DNA of 9,266 nucleotides from JARDZI01 sp041639705 (lineage in GTDB: Bacteria; Bacillota; Clostridia; Clostridiales; Caloramatoraceae): NCBI GenBank assembly GCA_041639705.1, contig JBEQBT010000129.1, forward strand, positions 1 to 9,266. The letters are read 5' to 3'. Below the pieces are notes generated by a model. That model saw nothing but the letters and a program-made list of their open reading frames with translations. It was not told where the DNA came from and did not search any database. Of the stretch, positions 1 through 7,781 are shown one piece after another. Position numbers and translations under genes: made by a program. Every line of letters begins with the position of its first letter. Position 1 is the stretch's first letter.

Positions 1-1
1 A

Positions 2-1471
2 GCAGAGGATAAGTTAAAAAGTAATGGCAAGCCTCTGTGCATGCCCTGGCATAACGGCTATGATGAAACAGAGGATAAATTCAAAGAGGAATGCGGAGTT
101 TTTGGCATTATTTCAAAGGGGAATCATGATGTATCCTCTATAACCTATTATGGGCTTTATGCACTTCAGCATAGGGGACAGGAAAGTGCAGGGATAGTTG
201 TCTCAGATGGTAAGGAGTTAAATGGTCATAAGGATATGGGGCTCGTTAGCGATGTATTTAATAGGGAAATACTTCAAAACCTAAATGGGATTTCTGCTAT
301 AGGACATGTAAGATACTCTACAACAGGAGAAAGTAATGTAAGCAATGCACAGCCTATTCTTAGCAAATTCAAATTAGGGTCCATTGCAATAGCTCATAAT
401 GGAAATCTTGTTAATTCAGAAGTAATAAGGGAACTACTTGAAGATGGAGGGGTAATATTTCAGACTACAATAGACTCTGAGGTGATTTTAAACTTAATTG
501 CCAGGGGAGCAAAAAAAGGAATTGAAAGAGCAGTTGTTGATGCCATACAAGCAATTAAGGGCTCCTATGCAATAGTGCTGCTAACAAACGATAAACTAAT
601 TGGAGTTAGAGACCCTAATGGGCTCAGACCACTTTGCATAGGCAAATTGGATGAGAGCTATATACTGTGCTCTGAAAGCTGTGCACTAGATTCTGTTGGA
701 GCCGATTTTGTTAGGGATGTGCAGCCTGGAGAAATTGTAATAATAGATGAAGATGGAATAAAATCCATTAACTTTGCTGAAAAAACAAAATGCGAAACCT
801 GCTCCTTTGAGTATATATACTTTGCAAGGCCTGACAGTGTAATTGATGGAATTAATGTATATTCTTCGAGGGTTGCTGCAGGTGAGATATTGTATGAGGA
901 ATGCCCTGTGGAGGCTGATGTGGTTATAGGTGTCCCAGACTCAGGAATTTCTGCAGCTGTAGGTTTTGCAAAGGCTTCAGGAATTCCATATGGAATAGGT
1001 CTAATAAAAAATAAGTATGTTGGAAGAACTTTTATTGCACCATCCCAGGAAATGAGGGAAAAAGCAGTAAAGGTTAAGCTCAATGCTTTAAAAGTAAACA
1101 TAGAAGGGAAAAGAGTCGTATTAATTGATGACTCAATTGTAAGAGGAACCACAAGTAGAAGATTAGTGGAAATGCTAAGAGAGGCAGGAGCCAAGGAAGT
1201 TCACCTTAGGGTGGCATCTCCAATGGTTACAGATCCTTGTTATTTTGGAATAGATACTGCACATAGAAAGGAGCTCTTAGGGTCCTTGGTCCAAGTTGAA
1301 AAGATAAGGGAGCAAATTAGCTCAGACAGTCTCGGGTATATAAGTATTGGGGGGCTTTTAAAAGCACTTGGAGAGGAACATGGATTTTGTCTAGGATGCT
1401 TCAATGGTATTTATCCAATTTCTGCACCTAGAGAAAAAGATAAAAATAGTCTGGAGGTGGTAGTAAAATGA
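2..1471 (+). CDS. purF: Amidophosphoribosyltransferase (glutamine PRPP amidotransferase), 5' end probably outside the window
   Basis: PurF makes 5-phosphoribosylamine from PRPP and glutamine, the committed step of purine synthesis, in the cytoplasm. Residues are numbered from the first in-frame ATG (41). The Ntn-hydrolase glutaminase domain starts at Cys18 (KEECGVFGI), which becomes the N-terminal nucleophile once the propeptide is removed; QHRGQESAG (43-51) and HNGNLVN (119-125) follow. The PRPP loop VLIDDSIVRGTTS is at about 360-372. Cys254, Cys400, Cys450 and Cys453 match the 4Fe-4S ligands of the B. subtilis-type enzyme. ATG 41 has no Shine-Dalgarno sequence, unlike every other gene here, and the frame stays open to base 2 with no ATG, GTG or TTG. 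The true start is therefore probably upstream and this entry is 5' partial. The stop overlaps the purM start as ATGA. Identification is very secure; the start is not. Confidence 0.95.
   Translation, partial: AEDKLKSNGKPLCMPWHNGYDETEDKFKEECGVFGIISKGNHDVSSITYYGLYALQHRGQESAGIVVSDGKELNGHKDMGLVSDVFNREILQNLNGISAIGHVRYSTTGESNVSNAQPILSKFKLGSIAIAHNGNLVNSEVIRELLEDGGVIFQTTIDSEVILNLIARGAKKGIERAVVDAIQAIKGSYAIVLLTNDKLIGVRDPNGLRPLCIGKLDESYILCSESCALDSVGADFVRDVQPGEIVIIDEDGIKSINFAEKTKCETCSFEYIYFARPDSVIDGINVYSSRVAAGEILYEECPVEADVVIGVPDSGISAAVGFAKASGIPYGIGLIKNKYVGRTFIAPSQEMREKAVKVKLNALKVNIEGKRVVLIDDSIVRGTTSRRLVEMLREAGAKEVHLRVASPMVTDPCYFGIDTAHRKELLGSLVQVEKIREQISSDSLGYISIGGLLKALGEEHGFCLGCFNGIYPISAPREKDKNSLEVVVK
3..85 (+). 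repeat. Imperfect direct repeat in the purF propeptide region
   Basis: Bases 3-19 and 69-85 match at 15 of 17 positions, including an identical 10-mer CAGAGGATAA. The offset is 66 bases, exactly 22 codons in the purF frame, so both copies encode a similar peptide (EDKLK and EDKFK). The DNA between them (about 26-62) is visibly richer in G and C than its surroundings. This could be a duplication or an in-frame insertion, or it could be chance. Confidence 0.4.
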
Positions 1472-2463
1472 TTACCTATAAGGACTCTGGTGTAAATATT
1501 GAAGAGGGTTATAAAACTGTTGATTTGATAAAAAAGCATACAGCTAAGACAATGATTCCCGGGGTTTTAAATGGAATTGGTAGTTTTGCCGGTATGTTTG
1601 AACTAGGAAATTATAAAAATCCTGTACTGGTTTCTGGAACTGATGGAGTTGGTACAAAGCTTGAAATTGCATTTAAAATGAAAAAGTATGACACAGTTGG
1701 AATCGATTGCGTTGCAATGTGTGTTAATGATATTTTATGTCATGGAGCAAAGCCACTATTTTTCCTTGATTATTTAGCATGTGGAAAGCTTGAAGCAGAG
1801 GTTGCTGCAGATATTGTTAAGGGAGTAGCCCATGGATGCATTCAAGCAGGCTGCGCACTGATTGGCGGAGAAACTGCAGAAATGCCTGGCTTTTATAGTG
1901 ATGGAGAATATGATATTGCAGGCTTTTGCGTAGGAATTGTGGAAAAGGATAAAATAATTGATGGTGGTAATATAAAACCTGGAGATATATTAATAGGTAT
2001 TGAATCATCAGGAATTCATAGTAATGGATATTCACTTGTAAGAAGTCTTATTAAGGATTTAAATGTGGATTTCAATGGAAAGAAAATAGGAAATGTGCTT
2101 CTGAATCCAACTAAGATTTATGTGAAAACAATCCAAAAGCTTATGGAAAACTTTGATATTAAAGGTATGGCTCATATAACAGGTGGAGGCTTTTATGAAA
2201 ATATTCCAAGAATGTTTAAGGGAGATTTTACAGCTGTAATTGATAAAAAAAGTTTTAATGTTCATGAAATCTTTAAGCATATTATGTCACTTGGAGTAGA
2301 TGAGGAACATATGTTTAATACCTATAACATGGGTGTAGGCTATGTATTATGTGTTAAGCTTGAGGATGGGTACAAGGTTATAAGAACAATTGAAGATATG
2401 GGAGATAGAGCATATAAAATTGGATATGTTGAAGATGGGAGCAGGGGAGTATGTATAAAATAG
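1468..2463 (+). CDS. purM: Phosphoribosylformylglycinamidine cyclo-ligase (AIR synthetase)
   Basis: PurM closes the imidazole ring, converting FGAM to AIR with ATP, in the cytoplasm. The protein is 331 residues, within the usual 330-350. Visible family motifs are TDGVGTK (58-64) in the nucleotide-binding N-terminal half, MCVNDILCHGAKPLFFLDY (84-102), GGETAEMPG (133-141), the glycine-rich HSNGYSLVR (184-192) and HITGGGFYENIPR (236-248) in the C-terminal half. This is the classic PurM/PurL/SelD/HypE fold layout. The ATG is preceded by GGAGGTGG (1453-1460) and overlaps the purF stop by four bases, which implies translational coupling. The 3' end overlaps purN by 13 bases. Nothing is missing or unusual. 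Confidence 0.97.
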   Translation: MITYKDSGVNIEEGYKTVDLIKKHTAKTMIPGVLNGIGSFAGMFELGNYKNPVLVSGTDGVGTKLEIAFKMKKYDTVGIDCVAMCVNDILCHGAKPLFFLDYLACGKLEAEVAADIVKGVAHGCIQAGCALIGGETAEMPGFYSDGEYDIAGFCVGIVEKDKIIDGGNIKPGDILIGIESSGIHSNGYSLVRSLIKDLNVDFNGKKIGNVLLNPTKIYVKTIQKLMENFDIKGMAHITGGGFYENIPRMFKGDFTAVIDKKSFNVHEIFKHIMSLGVDEEHMFNTYNMGVGYVLCVKLEDGYKVIRTIEDMGDRAYKIGYVEDGSRGVCIK

Positions 2464-3071
2464 CTGTTCTTACATCAGGCAGTGGAAGCAATCTTCAAGC
2501 AATTATTGACAATATAAAAAGTGGATATTTAAATTGCAGCATAGAAATAGTTATAAGTGATAGACAAGACTGTTATTCAATTGAAAGAGCGAAAAATAAT
2601 AATATTAAAACACATATAATTGATAAAAAGTCATTTGGAGAATCACTTTCTGATGAGATATTAGAGCTTTTATGTGGAAAGGTTGATCTGATTGTATTAG
2701 CTGGATTTCTATCAATTTTAAAGGGAAATATTCTAAAGGAATTTAAATATAGGATTATAAATATTCATCCCTCATTAATCCCCGCATTTTGTGGGAATGG
2801 AATGCATGGAATTAATGTTCATAAAAGTGCAATAGAATACGGGGTGAAGTTTTCAGGGTGTACTGTACACTTTGTAGATGAGGGTTGTGATACTGGAGCT
2901 ATTATTGTGCAAAGAGTTGTGGAGGTCAGGGATGATGATACTCCAGATAGTCTTCAAAAGAGGATTTTATTAGAAGAGCATAAAGCGCTACCCAAAGCAA
3001 TTAAATACCTGGAAAGTGGTAATATAAGAATTGAAGGAAGAAGGGTAACAGGAGGAGCAGAAAATGATTAA
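2451..3071 (+). CDS. purN: Phosphoribosylglycinamide formyltransferase (GAR transformylase)
   Basis: PurN transfers a formyl group from 10-formyltetrahydrofolate to GAR to give FGAR. At 206 residues it is the usual length. The N-terminal phosphate-binding loop SGSGSNLQ is at 9-16. The catalytic triad known from the E. coli enzyme appears as Asn104 and His106 in NIHPSLIPAF and Asp147 in VDEGCDTGA. The segment around 111-125 (CGNGMHGINVHK) is slightly longer than the E. coli PGLHAHQ-type loop; I believe this form is common in clostridia. The start lies inside the 3' end of purM, with GGGAG at 2438-2442 and a second G-rich run (GGGGAG, 2444-2449) very close to the ATG. The stop overlaps the purH start by 8 bases. 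Transcription as part of the purine operon is expected. Confidence 0.96.
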   Translation: MYKIAVLTSGSGSNLQAIIDNIKSGYLNCSIEIVISDRQDCYSIERAKNNNIKTHIIDKKSFGESLSDEILELLCGKVDLIVLAGFLSILKGNILKEFKYRIINIHPSLIPAFCGNGMHGINVHKSAIEYGVKFSGCTVHFVDEGCDTGAIIVQRVVEVRDDDTPDSLQKRILLEEHKALPKAIKYLESGNIRIEGRRVTGGAEND

Positions 3072-4566
3072 AAGAGCATTAATTAGTGTTTATGATAAAA
3101 GTGGTATATTGGAAATGGCTACATTTCTTACTGCTAATGAGACTGAAATAATATCTACAGGTGGAACCTATAAATATTTAACGGATAATCATATTAATGT
3201 TACAGAGGTTTCAGAGGTTACAGGCTTTGATGAGATATTGGATGGCAGGGTAAAGACACTGCATCCCAGTATTCATGGTGGAATTTTGGCCATAAGAGAT
3301 AATGTGGAACATATGAATGTAATTTCCCAAAAGGGTATTATACCAATAGACATGGTGATTGTAAATCTTTATCCTTTTTTCAATAAAGTCAATGAAGACA
3401 TATCCTTTGAAGAAAAAATAGAATTTATTGATATAGGTGGTCCTGCAATGCTTAGGTCCTCTGGAAAGAATTTCAAAGATGTGATTGCTGTTGTTGATGT
3501 TAATGATTATAGGATGATTATGGATATGATTGAAGAAAACAATGATGTGGATTTTGAGACAAGAAAGCAGTTAGCTGGAAAGGTATTTAATTTAACTTCG
3601 GCATATGACGCAGCCATAAGCAATTTTCTGATAAGTGAGAACTCATATCCTGAATATTTTACTAATTCATATGCTAAGAAAATGGATTTACGATATGGTG
3701 AAAATCCACATCAAAGTGCAGCATATTATGTAGATACATCGGGTAAAGGTGCAATGAAGGATTTTGAGCAGTTAAATGGAAAAGAACTATCCTATAATAA
3801 TATAAAGGACATGGACATTGCATGGAAGGTAGTGTGTGAGTTTGAGGAAACAGTCTGTTGTGCACTAAAGCATAATTCTCCATGTGGAGTTGCAATAGGT
3901 GGGAGTGCTGCTGAAGCATATACTAAGGCATATAATTGTGACCCTGTTTCCATATTTGGAGGTATTGTTGGGATTAATAAAAGAGTTGATAAACAGGCTG
4001 CAGAGGAATTAGTAAAGATTTTTCTAGAGGTAATTATAGCTCCAGAATATGATGAGGATGCACTTGAAATATTGCGTTCTAAGAAAAACTTGAGAGTTAT
4101 AAAATGTACTACTCTAGCATGCAATAATATTGAAACTGTTTCTATAGATGGTGGTATTCTTGTACAGAGTAGGGATAGTAAATTAATTGATGAAATAAAG
4201 ACTGTAACAGAAGTAAAACCTACTGATGAAGAAACTAATAATATGATTTTCGGTATGAAGGTTGTTAAATATGTAAAGTCCAATGCAATAGTGGTTGTTA
4301 GGGATAGAATGGCTGTAGGAATTGACGGAGGTCAGGTTAATAGAATATGGGCTGCCACTCATGCACTAGACAGAGCACGGGGAGGAACAGTACTTGTATC
4401 AGACGCCTTCTTCCCATTTGGTGATGTTGTAGAAGAGGCAAACAAGTATGAAATTAAGGCTATTATGCAGCCTGGTGGTTCAATTAGGGATCAGGAATCA
4501 ATTGATGCATGTAACAAGCATGGCATATCAATGGTTTTTACAGGAGTAAGGCATTTTAAACACTAA
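3064..4566 (+). CDS. purH: Bifunctional AICAR formyltransferase / IMP cyclohydrolase
   Basis: PurH carries out the last two steps to IMP: formylation of AICAR with 10-formyltetrahydrofolate, then ring closure of FAICAR. The 500-residue length is normal (about 500-530). The N-terminal MGS-like cyclohydrolase domain spans roughly 1-195, with ISTGGT (30-35), DGRVKTLHPSIHGG (60-73) and NLYPF (101-105). The transformylase domain follows, with RYGENPHQ (210-217) and the catalytic Lys269-His270 pair in ALKHNSPCG. SDAFFPF (446-452) and the terminal FTGVRHFKH are standard signatures. The ATG has GGAGG at 3051-3055, eight bases upstream. It overlaps purN by 8 bases and is 13 bases from purD, inside one operon. 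Both activities appear intact by motif. Confidence 0.97.
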   Translation: MIKRALISVYDKSGILEMATFLTANETEIISTGGTYKYLTDNHINVTEVSEVTGFDEILDGRVKTLHPSIHGGILAIRDNVEHMNVISQKGIIPIDMVIVNLYPFFNKVNEDISFEEKIEFIDIGGPAMLRSSGKNFKDVIAVVDVNDYRMIMDMIEENNDVDFETRKQLAGKVFNLTSAYDAAISNFLISENSYPEYFTNSYAKKMDLRYGENPHQSAAYYVDTSGKGAMKDFEQLNGKELSYNNIKDMDIAWKVVCEFEETVCCALKHNSPCGVAIGGSAAEAYTKAYNCDPVSIFGGIVGINKRVDKQAAEELVKIFLEVIIAPEYDEDALEILRSKKNLRVIKCTTLACNNIETVSIDGGILVQSRDSKLIDEIKTVTEVKPTDEETNNMIFGMKVVKYVKSNAIVVVRDRMAVGIDGGQVNRIWAATHALDRARGGTVLVSDAFFPFGDVVEEANKYEIKAIMQPGGSIRDQESIDACNKHGISMVFTGVRHFKH

Positions 4567-4579
4567 TGGTGGTGATTAT

Positions 4580-5827
4580 ATGAAGGTACTGATAATAGGA
4601 AGTGGTGGAAGAGAGCATGCAATAGCCTGGAAGATTGCACAAAGTCCATTGGTAGATAGTATTTATTGTGCTCCAGGAAATGGTGGAACATATTTTGAAA
4701 ATAAATGTGAGAATATAAATTTTAATACCATAAATGAGATATTAGAATTTGCAATAGATAATAAAATAGACTTGACCATTGTAGGACCTGAAATACCACT
4801 CGTTAATGGAATTGTGGATAGGTTTAAGGAGGAAGGGCTAAGGATATTTGGACCTTCTAAACTAGCTGCAATGCTTGAAGGAAGCAAGAGCTATTCTAAA
4901 GGCTTTATGGAGAAATATGGAGTAAAAACAGCATGGTATAAGACCTTTGAAAATGCTGAAAATGCAGAAAAGTTTTTATCAGAGTGTAGCTATCCTGTGG
5001 TTATAAAGGCAGATGGGCTTGCAGCAGGCAAGGGTGTTGTTATTTGTATTTCTTTTAATGAAGCTAAACAAACAATCGAAGACTTTATGATTAAGGATAT
5101 TTTTAAAGGTTCTGGTAAAAAGGTAATTGTTGAAGAGTTTCTTGAGGGTATTGAAGCCTCCATTTTATCTATTACCGATGGAGAAACAATAATCCCATTT
5201 GTTTCTGCTAAGGATCATAAACGCATCTATGATGGAAATGTTGGGCCTAATACTGGAGGAATGGGTGCAATTGCTCCTAATCCATTTGTTACAGAGGAGG
5301 TTATGGATTCTTTTGAAAAGGATATTATGCTTCCGACCCTAAGAGGTATTCAAAAAGAAAACTTGGATTATTTAGGTATTATTTTTTTCGGGATAATGAT
5401 AACAGCAAAAGGAGTATATCTTCTTGAATATAATGTAAGAATGGGAGATCCTGAAACCCAGGCTGTTCTTCCACTTATGGAAAGTGATTTTATTGAATTG
5501 ATTCTTGCAGCACTAGACAAAAAGCTTGATTCCTATAATATTAAATGGTTTAGTGCACATTCCTGCTGCGTGGTAGCAGCTTCAAAGGGATATCCAGGGA
5601 AGTATGAAACTGGATTTGATATTACGGGGATAAAGGATGTAAAGAATAAAATATTTGTTGCAGGAGCTAAAAATGAAAATGATAAACTGGTTACTTCTGG
5701 AGGAAGGGTTCTAGCTGCTTCCGCATTAGGAAAAACACTTGATGAGTCAATAACAAATGCTTACAAAGATATTGAGAGAATTGAATTTGATGGAATTTAT
5801 TATAGGAAAGATATTGGAAAAATTTAA
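4580..5827 (+). CDS. purD: Phosphoribosylamine--glycine ligase (GAR synthetase)
   Basis: PurD joins glycine to phosphoribosylamine, using ATP, to give GAR. It consumes the unstable product of PurF, which is encoded in the same operon. The 415-residue protein has the family order: N-terminal Rossmann-like part with GSGGREHA (7-14), an ATP-grasp region from about 100 to 295 with IKADGLAAGKGV (142-153), AKDHKR (210-215) and GPNTGGMGA (222-230), the metal-binding EYNVRMGDPETQ (283-294), and a C-terminal domain with TSGGRVLAA (372-380). The region before the ATG (4567-4576, TGGTGGTGAT) pairs well with the 3' end of 16S rRNA although it lacks the usual GGAGG core. It is the last gene of the operon, because its stop codon lies inside a strong stem-loop. 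Confidence 0.97.
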   Translation: MKVLIIGSGGREHAIAWKIAQSPLVDSIYCAPGNGGTYFENKCENINFNTINEILEFAIDNKIDLTIVGPEIPLVNGIVDRFKEEGLRIFGPSKLAAMLEGSKSYSKGFMEKYGVKTAWYKTFENAENAEKFLSECSYPVVIKADGLAAGKGVVICISFNEAKQTIEDFMIKDIFKGSGKKVIVEEFLEGIEASILSITDGETIIPFVSAKDHKRIYDGNVGPNTGGMGAIAPNPFVTEEVMDSFEKDIMLPTLRGIQKENLDYLGIIFFGIMITAKGVYLLEYNVRMGDPETQAVLPLMESDFIELILAALDKKLDSYNIKWFSAHSCCVVAASKGYPGKYETGFDITGIKDVKNKIFVAGAKNENDKLVTSGGRVLAASALGKTLDESITNAYKDIERIEFDGIYYRKDIGKI

Positions 5828-5857
5828 GGTCAGGACAATTGCCCTGACCTTAAATTT
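5820..5857. terminator. Bidirectional terminator between purD and the convergent 91-codon gene
   Basis: There is a perfect 15-bp inverted repeat, 5820-5834 (AAATTTAAGGTCAGG) with 5843-5857, and an 8-base loop. The lower stem is A+T-only, so each arm supplies a U-rich tail in its direction. On the minus strand the tail continues as five T (complement of 5818-5822), so the minus direction looks the stronger one. The left arm covers the purD stop codon, and the right arm ends three bases before the stop of the opposing gene. Confidence 0.85.
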
Positions 5858-5860
5858 AGC

Positions 5861-6136
5861 CTACTTAGGCATTACTCCTTTTTTTTCTAAAAATCTAACA
5901 GATTCAAGTGGTGTACTTGGATCCTTTGGAACAGATGAAACCTCATAGGTTTCCATTAAATCTATTCTTCCCTTTGGACCTTCTGGCCATATCAAACCGT
6001 TGTTTAACCTTTCCATAATAGGGTAGTCCAGCTCATTAACCTGATCCACATCTATATTTTCCTCATCAAGCTGACTTAATTCAACATCATCTGTCCATTT
6101 TGCTTCAGGTTTTTTGATAATTGGTTTGTCCTTCAT
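5861..6136 (-). CDS. Small acidic hypothetical protein, convergent with purD
   Basis: This encodes a 91-residue protein I do not recognise. Its ATG (6136-6134 on the minus strand) is preceded by a near-ideal GAGGTGA (6147-6141) four bases away, which makes it a real gene rather than a shadow. The N-terminus is basic (MKDKPIIKKPEAKW), followed by a very acidic stretch at about 16-38 rich in Asp and Glu, then a Pro/Gly-containing segment (IWPEGPKGRIDL, 49-60) and a C-terminal half with scattered charges. There is no cysteine, signal peptide or membrane segment. It ends in the stem-loop shared with purD and starts in a divergent AT-rich region facing the small gene at 6249. The composition suggests a soluble, possibly partly disordered cytoplasmic protein. 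No function can be assigned. Confidence 0.8.
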   Translation of the reverse strand: MKDKPIIKKPEAKWTDDVELSQLDEENIDVDQVNELDYPIMERLNNGLIWPEGPKGRIDLMETYEVSSVPKDPSTPLESVRFLEKKGVMPK

Positions 6137-6194
6137 AAAATCACCTCAAAAAATATATTAAATGTAAAGAAATGTAAGACACTAAAGAAATTTC

Positions 6195-6225
6195 ATTATA
6201 ATATCATGTGTATTTGTGGTATAAT
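6195..6225. promoter_or_regulatory. Divergent AT-rich promoter region; + strand extended -10 at 6217-6225
   Basis: On the + strand TGG-TATAAT at 6217-6225 forms an extended -10 element, with a start point expected near 6232, just ahead of the GGAGGG site of the next gene. No good -35 box is present at 17 bases, as is common for extended -10 promoters. On the minus strand TATAAT at 6200-6195 could serve the 91-codon gene, again with no clear -35. Two near copies of AATGTAAAGA lie at 6161-6179. Confidence 0.45.
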
Positions 6226-6248
6226 TTATTCATGTGGAGGGATGTTTA

Positions 6249-6399
6249 ATGAAAGCAGATGAAATCAACATTGATGTAGTAGCGATATTTAAAAGGACTT
6301 GTATTAGATACTGTGGAGGAAATAAGTAAAATGCCTAGGGAAACAGAGAAATATGTAAGCAAGGTTATGCAAAATTATAGCAATTATAAAAAACTATAA
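6249..6399 (+). pseudogene. Tiny gene split by a +1 frame change (or two coupled micro-ORFs)
   Basis: ATG 6249 has a strong site GGAGGG (6236-6241) seven bases upstream and reads 26 codons (6249-6329, beginning MKADEINIDVVAIFK). If one A of the AAAA run at 6291-6294 is skipped, the same peptide continues as GLVLDTVEEISK and on to a TAA at 6397-6399. The result would be one 49-residue, mostly helical, charged protein ending NYSNYKKL. Alternatively, a second ORF starts at ATG 6331, two bases past the first stop, with GGAGG at 6315-6319, and encodes 22 residues. The continuous reading looks more natural because the tail of the first frame (RTCIRYCGGNK) does not resemble the rest. It may be a one-base insertion, a sequencing error in a homopolymer, or a programmed shift. 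It lies 24 bases before the patatin gene and probably shares its transcript. I do not recognise the protein. Confidence 0.5.
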
Positions 6400-6423
6400 T
6401 TACCCTATTAAGGTGGGATAAAA

Positions 6424-7773
6424 GTGAGTGGATATGGTGTTGTCTTAAGTGGTGGAGGAGCAAAGGGAGGATATGAGATTGGAGTATGGAAGGCTTTAAG
6501 GTCGCTTAACATACCAATTGAAGCAGTTACAGGAACATCTGTAGGTGCACTTAATGGTGCGATTATTGTTCAGGATGATTTCGAAACTGCAGTTAATTTG
6601 TGGACAAGCTTATCTATTGAAAGTGTTATAAATGTGGAAAGAGAAATAGCAGCAGTTGAAGAAAATAAAAAGAAATATATATCTTTACTTGATACAATAA
6701 AAAATTCTGTTTTAGCTGGTGGAATGGATGTTACACCATTAAAAAATCTTCTTTTAGAAATAATTGATGAAGATAAAATTAGAAATTCTATTATAGATTT
6801 TGGAATAGTAACCTTCTCTCTTACTGATCTTAAGCCTGTAAGAATATTTAAAAATGATATACCAAAAGGGCAAATGGTAGACTACCTACTTGCAAGTTCT
6901 TGTTTTCCAGCATTTAAAAAATATGAAATTGATAATAAGAAGTTTGTTGATGGAGGAGTATATGATAATATTCCAATATCACTTATGGTTAATAAGGGTA
7001 TAAAAAATATTATTGCAGTAGATATTTCTGGACCTGGTATAACCAGGAAGGTTGATGCTAAAGATATTAATATTACATATATAAAAAATTCAGAAGATCT
7101 TGGAGGAGTATTGGATTTCAATGCTGAGCGATCTAAAAATAATATTGAGCTTGGGTATTTGGATACACTCAAGGTATTTAAAAAGCTAAAGGGATATAAA
7201 TATTATCTGATACCAGATGAGGATTTTGAGAGTACTAGGAGTAATATAATTGGAGGTCTTGGAATAGATGATTTTAAAAAAATGTATCAATTCCTTGGAA
7301 TGGATTGGATCGGAAAATCATCTAGGTCAAATAAGTTAATTATTGATAAAATAATGAGAACAATACAGCAATACGCAGATGGAAAGCTTAGTGGAAGCAC
7401 AGTATTTGCTGCAATGGCAGAAATTGCGGCAGAACAGCTAAAAATAGAGAGGAAAAAAGTATATAAACTTAATGATCTTACAAAAGAAATAATTAAGCAA
7501 TATGAAAGTATAAAGAATAGTAATGGTTTTAATGACTACATGAGGGGTGTAAAAAGGCTTATTTTGAGTCATAATCAACTTGAATTTGATAGAGAAGCAA
7601 AAATGACAATAATTGAAGGAAAATTCTTGCTTTCCTATGAACCCTATATAGGAGAAAATGATGATAAGTTAAAACGTTTTAGAAGGTTTATCGCAATGGC
7701 TTTTCCTAAGATTTCTATTGCAAATATGTTTATTTCTTTAATTTTGATGAAAAATCACAACGAGTCTGAATAA
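6424..7773 (+). CDS. Patatin-like phospholipase family protein with a long C-terminal extension
   Basis: This is a predicted serine lipid acyl hydrolase, 449 residues long. The patatin core is complete. The oxyanion-hole loop SGGGAKGGYEIG is at 9-20, nucleophile Ser39 sits in GTSVG (37-41), the conserved ASSCFPAF is at 157-164, and catalytic Asp176 is in DGGVYDN (176-182). These give a Ser-Asp dyad. The core ends near residue 290. The remaining 160 residues are largely helical and charged, with a modest hydrophobic stretch near the end (SIANMFISLILM, 431-442), and I cannot assign them. There is no N-terminal signal, so the enzyme is probably cytoplasmic or peripheral to the membrane. The GTG start is well supported: GGTGGG (6412-6417) lies six bases upstream and an in-frame stop sits at 6409-6411. 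A terminator follows the stop by 12 bases. Substrate and physiological role are unknown. Confidence 0.9.
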   Translation: MSGYGVVLSGGGAKGGYEIGVWKALRSLNIPIEAVTGTSVGALNGAIIVQDDFETAVNLWTSLSIESVINVEREIAAVEENKKKYISLLDTIKNSVLAGGMDVTPLKNLLLEIIDEDKIRNSIIDFGIVTFSLTDLKPVRIFKNDIPKGQMVDYLLASSCFPAFKKYEIDNKKFVDGGVYDNIPISLMVNKGIKNIIAVDISGPGITRKVDAKDINITYIKNSEDLGGVLDFNAERSKNNIELGYLDTLKVFKKLKGYKYYLIPDEDFESTRSNIIGGLGIDDFKKMYQFLGMDWIGKSSRSNKLIIDKIMRTIQQYADGKLSGSTVFAAMAEIAAEQLKIERKKVYKLNDLTKEIIKQYESIKNSNGFNDYMRGVKRLILSHNQLEFDREAKMTIIEGKFLLSYEPYIGENDDKLKRFRRFIAMAFPKISIANMFISLILMKNHNESE

Positions 7774-7781
7774 TAACCAAA

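Noticed and set aside
658..1194. Open frame of 178 codons on the minus strand inside purF
   Set aside because: Fully antisense to a conserved purF reading frame, with low-complexity Ser/Thr/Ile-rich composition, and no evidence of its own expression signals was needed to explain the region.
3674..4283. Two minus-strand open frames inside purH
   Set aside because: Shadows of the conserved purH frame, with unnatural composition and no recognisable motif.
3064..4566. Possible loss of a PurH activity or a gene split
   Set aside because: Cyclohydrolase motifs and the Lys-His transformylase pair are both present in one uninterrupted frame of normal length.
5757..5948. + strand open frame crossing the end of purD
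   Set aside because: It runs out of frame over the purD end, through the terminator, and antisense to the well-supported 91-codon gene.
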